Shown in pieces: positions 1-7,594 of a stretch of DNA of 16,012 nucleotides. The notes beneath the pieces were generated by a model. It saw only the letters and a program-made list of their open reading frames with translations, did no database searches and had not been told where the DNA came from. Numbering within the stretch: position 1 is the first letter of the stretch; each line of letters opens with the position of its first letter. The DNA lies in assembly GCA_047971145.1 (NCBI GenBank), contig JBKDZL010000049.1, positions 1 to 16,012 of the forward strand, read 5' to 3'. The DNA is from JBKDZL01 sp047971145. Its GTDB lineage: Bacteria > Bacillota_I > Bacilli_A > Erysipelotrichales > Erysipelotrichaceae. Both the position numbers and the translations under genes were made by a program.

Positions 1-2513
1 GCACCAACTTTAATTAAATTATTTAAGTTATTAGCGCTGGTAACTTTTGATAATTGAACAATAGCACTTAAATAATCAGTAAAACCATTATTTTTATTTC
101 TAATTTTAATAATATCATTAACATTAATCATGCCTAAGCCTTTAATAGCAGTTAAGGGAAATACTATTTTATCATCAATAAGTTTGAAAAGGCTAGTTGA
201 TAAATTTATATCAGGTTTTTCAATTGAAAGTTTTCTAGTCTTCGCTTCAAGATAATATTGATTAATTTTATTTTCATTTCCTAAATTTGAATTCATTAAA
301 CTATGATAAAAAGCTAAGGGATAATGGGTTTTTAAATAGGCTAATTGATAAGCAACTAAAGCATACGAAACTGAATGGGCTCGATTGAAACCATAATTTG
401 CAAATTTTTCAATCATCGAAAAAACTTTGCTACCGACCACTTCTTGATAACCATTTGTTTTACAACCATTAATGAAGTCCTGCTTTAATGCCACGATATC
501 CTTTTCTTGTTTTTTAGATATAGCTTTTCTTAAAATATCCGACTTACCTAAAGAAAATCCAGCAATTTTCTGAGCAATTTGTAATATTTGCTCTTGATAA
601 ACAATAATACCATAAGTATGAAGTAGAATTTCCTTTAAATCTTGATGCAAATATTCTATTTTATTCTCACTCCGATTAGTTAAATATGTATCAATAAATT
701 GCATAGGTCCTGGTCGATATAAAGCAAGAATAGCCGCAATATCCTCAAAATTTTGAGGTTTCATTTTTGTTAATAAACTACGCATTCCAGCACTCTCAAA
801 TTGAAAAATTCCTAATGTTTTACCACTTGACAACAATTGATAAACCTTATTATCATTCAGTGGTAAATCATATATGTTTTTAATTGATACTTCACTAGCA
901 ATATCATTAATAACCGTTAGATTTCTTAAGCCTAACAAATCAATTTTAATCAAGCCAAATTCTTCTAAATAATTCATTGGATATTGTGTAGTAATCATAT
1001 CATTATTCATCATAATTGGAGCATATTGAAAAATCTCACTATCAGCTAATACCACACCAGCTGCATGTAAAGAGCTATGTCTTGGCAAACCCTCTATTTT
1101 CAAGGCCATCTGATAAACATTTTGAATTTTTTCATCATTTAATAATAAAGTGTTGAACTTTTTTGACCTTTTTACAACATTGGATAAGTTAATATCCAAG
1201 GCATTAGGTATAGCTTTTGCGATTTGATCAATTTTATAATTAGCTAAGCCTAAAGCCTTTCCAACATCCCTGAGAGCTTGTTTAGCTTTAAAAGTACCAA
1301 AAGTAATAATATGAGCAGCAGCATATTTTTGTTGTCTATTAAACAAGTATTCCACCACTTCATCTCTGCCTGTATCTTGAATATCAACATCAATATCTGG
1401 CATACTAATACGCTCAGGATTTAGAAATCGCTCAAATACTAAATTATACTTTAAAGGATCAACATGAGTTATCCCCAAACAATAAGAAACTAGCGATCCT
1501 GCGGCACTTCCTCTACCAGGTCCTGTCATAATGTCTTTCTTCTTTGCAAATAAAATAAAATCATAAACCAGTAAAAAATAATCCTCAAAATTCATTTTGG
1601 TGATGATGCTCAATTCCTCTTTTAATCTTTTTTGATAAGCTTGAGGAACAACATTATTTAAGCGTTTATTTAAACCATACTCACAAAGCTTAGATAGATA
1701 AGCTTTAGAATTTACTTTAGTATTAAATTTTGGTAATTTCGCTTTAGCTAAAACAGCTAAATCAATATTACTACTTTGTGCTATATTATAGGCATTAGTG
1801 ATGCTATTTTTATCATAGGTACTCTCAAGCTCAGCAATTGTTAATAAATGTCGATTAGGAGCAACAGCGATATTATTATCATTTATTGTTGTTTGTTTTT
1901 TTATGGCTTGTAAGACTTTGAGAACATTTTTATCGGTTTTTTCCAAATAAAGGCTTTGAGGTAAAGCAATAGTTTGCAAATTATTTTGATTGGCAATTTC
2001 ATATACCATTTGATTAAAAGCTTGAAGATAGGCTTGATTTTGATCAGTGATTCCCAATAATAATTTCATATTATTACTAAGATTTAAAATTAAACTTTCT
2101 AGTAATGCCCTATCCAGAGCAACTCTAGAATTCTCAAAATATAGTCCATCAAATAATAAACAAATATCTAAATCTTTTTCATAGTTATATAAATCACTAA
2201 AACTTAAGTTTTTATTCAAATTAATCAATGAAGAAATTTTAGTTAAGCTAAGATAACCATTATTATTTTTAGCATATAATAATAAATGCACTATCTCATC
2301 TTTAAAAGTAACATTAACACTTAGACCAATAATGGGTTTTATATTTTCTTTTAAGCAAGCATAATAAAAGTCCATTACCCCATGCATAACCAGATGGTCA
2401 CAAATGGCAATAGCTTCATAGTTATATTCTTTGGCTTTTTTTACTAGCTTGTGGATACTAAGAGCCGAATCTAACAAGTTATAGCAAGTGCTATTATATA
2501 ATAATGCTTTCAT
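1..2513 (-). CDS. dnaE: DNA polymerase III alpha subunit, DnaE type (C-terminus cut by window edge)
   Basis: This is a replicative C-family DNA polymerase, which adds dNTPs at the fork together with the beta clamp. The frame is open from the ATG at 2513 to the window edge, about 837 codons, so the end is missing. An N-terminal PHP domain lies at about residues 1-200 and is degenerate: the two His of the usual HxH motif are replaced by Tyr6 and Ser8, although D39-H40 remain. The polymerase core shows GPGRGSAAGSLVSY just before residue 350, the catalytic PDIDVD with D373 and D375, and the third catalytic Asp in KIDLLGLRNLT at D525. The sequence leaves the window in the helix-hairpin-helix region, ending NNLIKVGA. 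The beta-clamp and OB/tau regions would lie beyond. There is no inserted exonuclease domain, so this is DnaE rather than PolC. It is preceded by a terminator and its own putative promoter. No Shine-Dalgarno sequence lies at a usable distance from the ATG. Confidence 0.95.
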   Translation of the reverse strand, partial: MKALLYNSTCYNLLDSALSIHKLVKKAKEYNYEAIAICDHLVMHGVMDFYYACLKENIKPIIGLSVNVTFKDEIVHLLLYAKNNNGYLSLTKISSLINLNKNLSFSDLYNYEKDLDICLLFDGLYFENSRVALDRALLESLILNLSNNMKLLLGITDQNQAYLQAFNQMVYEIANQNNLQTIALPQSLYLEKTDKNVLKVLQAIKKQTTINDNNIAVAPNRHLLTIAELESTYDKNSITNAYNIAQSSNIDLAVLAKAKLPKFNTKVNSKAYLSKLCEYGLNKRLNNVVPQAYQKRLKEELSIITKMNFEDYFLLVYDFILFAKKKDIMTGPGRGSAAGSLVSYCLGITHVDPLKYNLVFERFLNPERISMPDIDVDIQDTGRDEVVEYLFNRQQKYAAAHIITFGTFKAKQALRDVGKALGLANYKIDQIAKAIPNALDINLSNVVKRSKKFNTLLLNDEKIQNVYQMALKIEGLPRHSSLHAAGVVLADSEIFQYAPIMMNNDMITTQYPMNYLEEFGLIKIDLLGLRNLTVINDIASEVSIKNIYDLPLNDNKVYQLLSSGKTLGIFQFESAGMRSLLTKMKPQNFEDIAAILALYRPGPMQFIDTYLTNRSENKIEYLHQDLKEILLHTYGIIVYQEQILQIAQKIAGFSLGKSDILRKAISKKQEKDIVALKQDFINGCKTNGYQEVVGSKVFSMIEKFANYGFNRAHSVSYALVAYQLAYLKTHYPLAFYHSLMNSNLGNENKINQYYLEAKTRKLSIEKPDINLSTSLFKLIDDKIVFPLTAIKGLGMINVNDIIKIRNKNNGFTDYLSAIVQLSKVTSANNLNNLIKVG

Positions 2514-2519
2514 GTAACT

Positions 2520-2549
2520 ATTATAACAATAAACCTCTTAAAAAAGAAA
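2520..2549 (-). promoter_or_regulatory. Putative dnaE promoter, possibly giving a leaderless mRNA
   Basis: On the minus strand a perfect TATAAT lies at 2525-2520. The -35 region (about 2543-2549) is poor (TTCTTT or TTTCTT) and sits inside the 3' arm of the upstream terminator. Standard spacing from the -10 box puts the transcription start at about 2513, the A of the dnaE ATG. In-frame codons upstream run back to a TAA without another start codon. The -10 match is clear; its function is inference. Confidence 0.5.
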
Positions 2550-2565
2550 CGATTTCTCGTTTCTT
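2540..2565 (-). terminator. Rho-independent terminator ending the smc-to-unknown-gene transcript
   Basis: Read on the minus strand, AAGAAACGA (2565-2557) pairs perfectly with TCGTTTCTT (2552-2544) around a GAAA tetraloop (2556-2553). A run of Ts follows (six counting the last two bases of the stem). The stem is 9 bp and only moderately GC-rich. It overlaps the TAA stop of the preceding gene (2566-2564). On the plus strand the tail is interrupted (TTAATTTT), so it fits minus-strand termination better. Confidence 0.75.
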
Positions 2566-4252
2566 AATTTTCACTAAATTGATATTCTAAATTATCGAAG
2601 TTCATCGCCGCAATAGAGTTACTATCATCAGCAAGATAAGCAATTTTAACTAAATCACCTATTTTTGTCAGTGGTAACTCATTATTTAAACTTAAGGGCA
2701 CAATAAATAGTTTTTCACTATCAACTAGTTTAATATAGTAAACTGATCCTCCCTCAAAGATAGCTGAATCTATTAGCTCAATTTGACTTTCAATTGTTTC
2801 ACCAACTCCACCACCATCAATATTACTGCCCATGCCTGCATTATTTAATTTTTGTAAATAATCAGCTTGCGTTTCTGCAATATTATTACCTACACCGACA
2901 ATTGAATAATTGGTTACATTGATATAAGCATACATTTTAACTAAACCTTCACTATCTTTTAATGCGACAAAATAGGTCGGTTGATCAGCGATATTTAATA
3001 ATACCGGAAATGAAGCATCATAGCCTAAGTGCTGCACTTGTCCCTCAGCAGAGGACATTGCAGAATACTCATCAGCTCCTCCTACTTGATAAAACTTTGC
3101 GACACTAGTTTTTAAATTAATTAGCGCAAAACCCACTAAAGAATTATCAGTCCCCATAGATGTCATACCTGAGAAAATATTAGTTTGTCCATCAATATTA
3201 ACATAGTTATAGCCATCAGTTGTAGTGAGCATATCCTTTTGACCAAAAATAGTATTAAAGAAACCATTGACATAAGTTCCATAATTATTCAATTGCGTCC
3301 AAGCAATACTTGAGGGTTGTACTCTATCTACCCACTCAGGAATACTACCTAACTCATAAAATTCACTCTCACCTGTTACAGGATCACAAATAATAACACC
3401 AGTTGCATTAGGTCCACCAAATACTGATACCTCTGGCAAATAAGTAGAAACGACCCAATAAGGCTTTCCATTATCATCAATTTCAAAAGAATAATCAGTC
3501 ATTAACTTAGTAGGATATTTAAAACGTAAATGCCTAAATAAATTATCATTTAAGTAAGCACTTGGCAAATATTTTAAACCATCCTCTAAAAGTACCAATT
3601 CTACATCATTGGGATTAGAAACATTAACTTTAATATAACCAGGCGTTCCAGTTTTATTATTTTGAAACCATTTAATAAAATCATCATATTCTAAAGGCGA
3701 AACTCGATATAAGTCATCATTACTAGAAACAAGAGTATATAAATCATTAACATAGTATTGTGAACCTAAACCAGAAACATCACCCACTTTTTTATCACCT
3801 AATAAAACCGCTGTATCTTTATCAACTAAAGGAATCTTATCCATAGAAACAGCATTAAAATCTTCAGAAAAATCCGAAATTTCTAAAATTTGTAACTGTT
3901 GATGATATTTGTCAGCTTGAAAGATAGGACCACCAATAAAATCTAAAGCTAATGTTGCAAGTGCAGCAATACAAGCAAAACTAATCATAACCTTATTAAA
4001 TTTAGTAAAACTTCTAGTAAAAACAATATCTAGGAAAATAAAAAAACCAAAACAAATAAGCATAAAGAAAATTGATGAGGTTGATCGCAAGCTTAAAACT
4101 GGATAATTTAAATAATAATAAATACCAAAAATAACTAAAAACACTATTAGTGCTTTTAGATGAGAAAAAATTCCATTATTATTTTTATTATCTAAATTTT
4201 TTAAATGTAATTTTCTCAGCAATTCATCAAAATCAAAATTATAGTTATTCAT
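2564..4252 (-). CDS. Uncharacterised membrane protein with a large soluble domain
   Basis: I do not recognise a named function. The 562-aa protein has a polar N-terminus of about 27 residues, three hydrophobic segments (about 31-50, 60-78 and 87-109) and then about 450 soluble residues, probably outside the membrane. Two parts of the soluble region look alike: residues 264-300 (YWVV, then GVIICDPVTGE and FYEL) and residues 426-450 (TYFVAL, a short charged turn, then GLVKMYAYINV). The strand-turn-strand pattern with DPVTG resembles PepSY-like domains, but that is a visual guess. A Gly/Asn-rich linker at about 471-485 precedes a final domain (about 486-562) that looks beta-rich. There is no clear catalytic motif or lipobox. 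The start is supported by AAAGGAG five bases upstream of the ATG, inside the end of the preceding gene (8-nt overlap). It is the last gene of its unit and stops inside the terminator. Confidence 0.85.
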   Translation of the reverse strand: MNNYNFDFDELLRKLHLKNLDNKNNNGIFSHLKALIVFLVIFGIYYYLNYPVLSLRSTSSIFFMLICFGFFIFLDIVFTRSFTKFNKVMISFACIAALATLALDFIGGPIFQADKYHQQLQILEISDFSEDFNAVSMDKIPLVDKDTAVLLGDKKVGDVSGLGSQYYVNDLYTLVSSNDDLYRVSPLEYDDFIKWFQNNKTGTPGYIKVNVSNPNDVELVLLEDGLKYLPSAYLNDNLFRHLRFKYPTKLMTDYSFEIDDNGKPYWVVSTYLPEVSVFGGPNATGVIICDPVTGESEFYELGSIPEWVDRVQPSSIAWTQLNNYGTYVNGFFNTIFGQKDMLTTTDGYNYVNIDGQTNIFSGMTSMGTDNSLVGFALINLKTSVAKFYQVGGADEYSAMSSAEGQVQHLGYDASFPVLLNIADQPTYFVALKDSEGLVKMYAYINVTNYSIVGVGNNIAETQADYLQKLNNAGMGSNIDGGGVGETIESQIELIDSAIFEGGSVYYIKLVDSEKLFIVPLSLNNELPLTKIGDLVKIAYLADDSNSIAAMNFDNLEYQFSEN

Positions 4253-5150
4253 AATTTGCTCCTTTATTTTTCTTAATCAAATTTTCAACATCACTAAGCA
4301 AACTGATAATTTCATTAAGAGATAAATCTTTAATACCACTAGCCATCGCATGTCCACCACCACCATATTTATTTGCTAAGGTATTAATTACAATTTGTTT
4401 GCTTCGCAAAGAAACATTATAATTTCCTGTTTCAATATTTTGGTATGCCATTACCACAACTTTAATACCATTGACATTAGTAAACAGTCTAACACAACCC
4501 TTTGCATACTCCATAGTAACATTATTTTCTTGGCACATCTGCTCACTAACTCTAACAACAATATAGCCATCATAATACTCTGCGACAGTCTTTAAATATG
4601 CAGCAAATCTAAACTCAGCCATATTAACACCAAATAGCTGATCTTGAATAGCCACGACATCTAAGCCAAATTCTAATAGTTGACTGCCAACTTTTAAAGT
4701 ATTACATGTGGTATTACTAGTAGTGAAATTGAGTGTATCAGTAAGTAAGCCTTGATAAAACCATTTTGCACTAATGGGGTTTAAACTAGCAAACTCACTA
4801 ACTAAATCAACTAATAGCTCACAAGTAGCAGCAGCTGCAACTTTAGTAATATCAGTATCAGCAAAAGTAATTTTTTTAGGGTGGTGATCAATAGAAATTG
4901 AATACTTAGCCTTCAGATAATTTTGATTAAAGATACGCTTAGCAACAGAGCAATCAACAATAATAGCTAAACTGTCAGTGCTAATATCAGCAGTTTCATC
5001 ACTAACAACTCTCACTATTTTATCAGGATAATTAGCCTTGATAACTTCTTCTAAGCCATAAGCAGAACCAAAAGCATCCATATCAGGACTTTGATGATAA
5101 AAAATATTTATTTCATGATACTCTAAGATTTTTTTCTCTAACAAACTCAT
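4245..5150 (-). CDS. nrnA: DHH/DHHA1 family phosphoesterase, NrnA-like (oligoribonuclease/pAp phosphatase)
   Basis: Family members such as Bacillus NrnA degrade 2-5 nt RNA fragments to mononucleotides and dephosphorylate 3',5'-pAp, using Mn2+ in the cytoplasm. The 301 aa match the usual length of about 310. The DHH domain carries the first metal motif H19-Q-S-P-D23-M-D25-AFGS, D66 in IIVDCS, the DHH triad at 88-90 (IDHHP) and D138 in GLLTDT. The DHHA1 domain ends with YGGGGHAMASG (G263-H267), the substrate-binding loop. The sequence follows the NrnA pattern in the RSK-IVINTLANKY stretch before this loop. The ATG overlaps the ackA stop as TAATG and I see no Shine-Dalgarno sequence, so translation probably depends on coupling to ackA. 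Other DHH enzymes, such as c-di-AMP or linear dinucleotide hydrolases, share these motifs, so the exact substrate is uncertain. Confidence 0.85.
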   Translation of the reverse strand: MSLLEKKILEYHEINIFYHQSPDMDAFGSAYGLEEVIKANYPDKIVRVVSDETADISTDSLAIIVDCSVAKRIFNQNYLKAKYSISIDHHPKKITFADTDITKVAAAATCELLVDLVSEFASLNPISAKWFYQGLLTDTLNFTTSNTTCNTLKVGSQLLEFGLDVVAIQDQLFGVNMAEFRFAAYLKTVAEYYDGYIVVRVSEQMCQENNVTMEYAKGCVRLFTNVNGIKVVVMAYQNIETGNYNVSLRSKQIVINTLANKYGGGGHAMASGIKDLSLNEIISLLSDVENLIKKNKGANYE

Positions 5151-6343
5151 TATTTTACCATTATTTTATAAGTATCTCTAGCAATTACTAACTCCTCATC
5201 AGTAGGTACTAGCCAAACATCAATTTTTGAATTTGGCGTCGAAATTTTAGTCTCTTTACCTCTGACATTATTGCTTTCACTACTATATTCCACCCCTAAT
5301 GGTTCTTTAATTAAATCCATAATATCTGCTCTAACTGAAATATCATTTTCTCCTAATCCAGCTGTAAAGACAATAGCATCTATACTACCCAATTGAACAA
5401 AATATGAACCAATAAATCCAGCAATCCTTTGAGCATACATTTTACGAGTTAAAATAGCTCTTTGATCACCCTTAAGATAAGCTGCCTCAACATCTCTAGC
5501 ATCAGATGATAAGCCAGAAACCCCCAACATACCACTTTTTTTATTAAAGATATCAATAACTTCTTGAGCAGTAATATTCATTTTTTCCATCAAATAAGTA
5601 ACAATAGAAGCATCAACATCTCCAGTTCTTGTTCCCATCATAACTCCACTCAGAGGTGTAAATCCCATTGAAGTATTAATAGACTTTCCACCCTTAATAG
5701 CTGTCAGAGAAGCACCATTACCCAAATGACAACTAATAATATTAAGACTCTCAACCGGCTTATTCATCAGCTCAGCTACTCGCTTAGAAACATATAAGTG
5801 TGAAGTTCCATGAAAACCATAACGTCTTACTTTATAATCTTGATATATTTCATAAGGCAATGGATATAAAAAAGTAGTCGGATCCATACTTTGATGAAAT
5901 GCTGTATCGAAAACAAAAACATGCTTAGCATCAACTAAAGCTTCTTTAAAAGAATTATAACCAACTAAATTAGCAGGATTGTGTAAAGGAGCTAAATCGG
6001 CAATATCCTCAACTTTTGCAACAACATCAGCATCAACTAAAATCGAGGCATCAAAATGCTCAGCACCATGGACAATTCTATGCCCTACCCCTGAGATGTC
6101 ATTTAAATCATCAAGAATCTGATACTTAATTAAGGCATCTAATAAAATATTAACTTCAATTTGATGATTTTTTATCGCTAAAGTTTCTTGGATTTTTTCA
6201 CCCTTTACTTTGATAGTAAAAATTGCATCATCAAAACCAATACGCTCAAAAACTCCTGAAGTTAATACCTCCTCAGCAGGCATTTCATATAATTGAAACT
6301 TTAATGATGAACTACCAGCATTTACTGAAATAATTTTAGACAT
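5150..6343 (-). CDS. ackA: Acetate kinase
   Basis: Cytoplasmic enzyme that interconverts acetyl phosphate + ADP and acetate + ATP, the ATP-yielding last step of acetate fermentation. At 397 aa it is full length. All expected landmarks are present: the N-terminal phosphate motif NAGSSSLKF with N8, R89 in GHRIVHG, the catalytic D146 in VFDTAFHQ, RRYGFHGTSH with H178 and H182, HLGNGAS at 206-212, the catalytic R239 in GTRTGDVD, the adenosine-loop FTAGLGEND at 326-334, and the Mg-binding E384 in PTDEEL. The ATG follows the ylxM stop by two bases, with AGAGGG upstream inside ylxM, and its own stop overlaps the next ATG. It therefore lies inside the smc-ftsY-ylxM unit, an unusual place. No phosphotransacetylase (pta) gene is visible in the window. 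No residue expected for catalysis is missing. Confidence 0.98.
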   Translation of the reverse strand: MSKIISVNAGSSSLKFQLYEMPAEEVLTSGVFERIGFDDAIFTIKVKGEKIQETLAIKNHQIEVNILLDALIKYQILDDLNDISGVGHRIVHGAEHFDASILVDADVVAKVEDIADLAPLHNPANLVGYNSFKEALVDAKHVFVFDTAFHQSMDPTTFLYPLPYEIYQDYKVRRYGFHGTSHLYVSKRVAELMNKPVESLNIISCHLGNGASLTAIKGGKSINTSMGFTPLSGVMMGTRTGDVDASIVTYLMEKMNITAQEVIDIFNKKSGMLGVSGLSSDARDVEAAYLKGDQRAILTRKMYAQRIAGFIGSYFVQLGSIDAIVFTAGLGENDISVRADIMDLIKEPLGVEYSSESNNVRGKETKISTPNSKIDVWLVPTDEELVIARDTYKIMVK

Positions 6344-6644
6344 TTTCTTTCCCTCTTTCTATCTCTAATAATTTCTCACATATTTCACTAGGATAGTTTT
6401 TAAAACTATCCATTCTCGTGTGATGTTTTTCAACTAAACTAAGCTTTTCTTCATAGTTATTTAAACTTCTTTGCGATTTTCTAAGCGAATCAGAAACCGC
6501 TGATCTACTAATATTTAACAATTCCGCTATTTCAGTTAAAGAAAAATCTTCTCTAAAATAATAATTCATAATCTTTTTTTGACTGGCAGTTAAGAGATTT
6601 TCATAAAAATCTAATAATTCATTTGCTTCAAAAAAATTACTCAT
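6336..6644 (-). CDS. ylxM: YlxM/P13-family helix-turn-helix protein, SRP-associated
   Basis: Small protein of 102 aa. YlxM-family proteins are encoded next to ffh or ftsY in Gram-positive bacteria and in streptococci have been linked to signal recognition particle function. The sequence shows the family opening LLDFYENLLTASQKKIMNYY, a sigma-70 region 4-like helix-turn-helix (FSLTEIAELLNISRSAVSDSL, about residues 32-52) and the following NNYEEKL helix. I place the start at the ATG at 6644. GAGGAG lies seven bases upstream of it, whereas a TTG two codons earlier would have almost no spacing to that site. The ORF overlaps the end of ftsY by 8 nt. In most relatives ffh follows ylxM; here the next gene is ackA. 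Confidence 0.92.
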   Translation of the reverse strand: MSNFFEANELLDFYENLLTASQKKIMNYYFREDFSLTEIAELLNISRSAVSDSLRKSQRSLNNYEEKLSLVEKHHTRMDSFKNYPSEICEKLLEIERGKENV

Positions 6645-7593
6645 CAACAAACTCCTCGATCATAGCCAACAAGAAATTTTCTAACTTAAACTCCGCAAAA
6701 TCATTAATAGTCTCCCCAATGCCAACATATTTCACATCGATATTTAGCTGATCTCTAATAGTAAGCACTATTCCACCTCTACTAGTTCCATCCATCTTAG
6801 TTAAAATAATTCCATTTATTTCACAATTTTCTAAAAAAATCTCAGCTTGATTCAAGCCATTTTTACCCGTTGTACTATCTAAAATTAAATAAGAGTTAAT
6901 AACATCACCCATCTCTTTTTCGGCAACTCGTTTTATCTTGTTTAACTCTTGCATTAAATTAACTTTATTTTGTAGTCTGCCCGCTGTATCTACTAATAAA
7001 TAATCAACAGCTAACTCTTTAGCTCTACGACAAGCATCCACCACCACACTGGCAGGATCAGCAGTAGCTTTACCGACTACACACTCAACACCAATGCGCT
7101 CTGACCACTCTAATAATTGCTCAACAGCGCCAGCTCTAAAAGTATCAGCAGCACATAGTAATACCGACTTACCTTGAGATTTAAGCAAATTTGCCAACTT
7201 AGCAATACTGGTAGTTTTACCAGCACCATTTACCCCCACCATTAATATGACATTAGCCCCATCAAGATTACTTCTAAAACCAATGGTAGCCTGTTGATGA
7301 TAAATTCTATCGACCTCTTCGACAAAAGCTTCTAATAATTCATTGAAAGTGGGAAATTTTTCTTCTTCTGCTCTCATTTTTAAATTATTGATGATTTTAT
7401 CAGCTGTTTGCAAAGCAACATCACTCTCTAATAAGACAATAAGTAATTCTTCTAAAACTGTTTCATTAACAACACTATATTGCCCTGCAATCTTTTTAAG
7501 TTTGTCGGCAAAAGTTTCTTTGGTTTTACTAAAACCACTTAAATTACTTTTATCATCTTGTTTCTTTTTTCTAAAGTTATCAAATAAGCCCAT
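6637..7593 (-). CDS. ftsY: Signal recognition particle receptor FtsY (SRP GTPase)
   Basis: GTPase at the inner face of the membrane that docks SRP-ribosome complexes to the Sec translocon. The protein has 318 aa. A short basic N-terminus (MGLFDNFRKKK) replaces the long acidic domain of proteobacterial FtsY, as is usual in Firmicutes. The four-helix N domain spans about 25-100. The NG GTPase domain carries G1 GVNGAGKTT (120-128), the insertion-box region DTFRAGAVEQL (150-160), G3 DTAGR (202-206), G4 TKMD (265-268) followed by GTSRGG where GTAKGG is more common, and the closing GIGE (291-294). GGAG lies seven bases before the ATG, and the gene starts one base after the smc stop, so it is co-transcribed and probably translationally coupled with smc. 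Confidence 0.97.
   Translation of the reverse strand: MGLFDNFRKKKQDDKSNLSGFSKTKETFADKLKKIAGQYSVVNETVLEELLIVLLESDVALQTADKIINNLKMRAEEEKFPTFNELLEAFVEEVDRIYHQQATIGFRSNLDGANVILMVGVNGAGKTTSIAKLANLLKSQGKSVLLCAADTFRAGAVEQLLEWSERIGVECVVGKATADPASVVVDACRRAKELAVDYLLVDTAGRLQNKVNLMQELNKIKRVAEKEMGDVINSYLILDSTTGKNGLNQAEIFLENCEINGIILTKMDGTSRGGIVLTIRDQLNIDVKYVGIGETINDFAEFKLENFLLAMIEEFVDE
6652..6657 (-). promoter_or_regulatory. Ribosome binding site that fixes the ylxM start
   Basis: GAGGAG on the minus strand, within the last codons of ftsY. It is seven bases from the ATG at 6644 but only one base from the TTG at 6650 that gives the longest ORF. This favours the ATG start. Confidence 0.7.
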
Positions 7594-7594
7594 T

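Noticed and set aside
4200..4250. AT-rich stretches with many AAT/TTA triplets, resembling simple repeats
   Set aside because: They are Asn, Lys and Leu codons of the real gene in a low-GC genome and show no regular period.
4395..4595. Plus-strand ORF of 66 codons
   Set aside because: It lies wholly inside nrnA on the opposite strand, has no recognisable domain, and its composition is that of a reverse-complement shadow.
6645..6650. TTG start for ylxM two codons upstream
   Set aside because: The GAGGAG site would be only one base from this TTG, whereas the ATG at 6644 has seven-base spacing and gives the usual family N-terminus.
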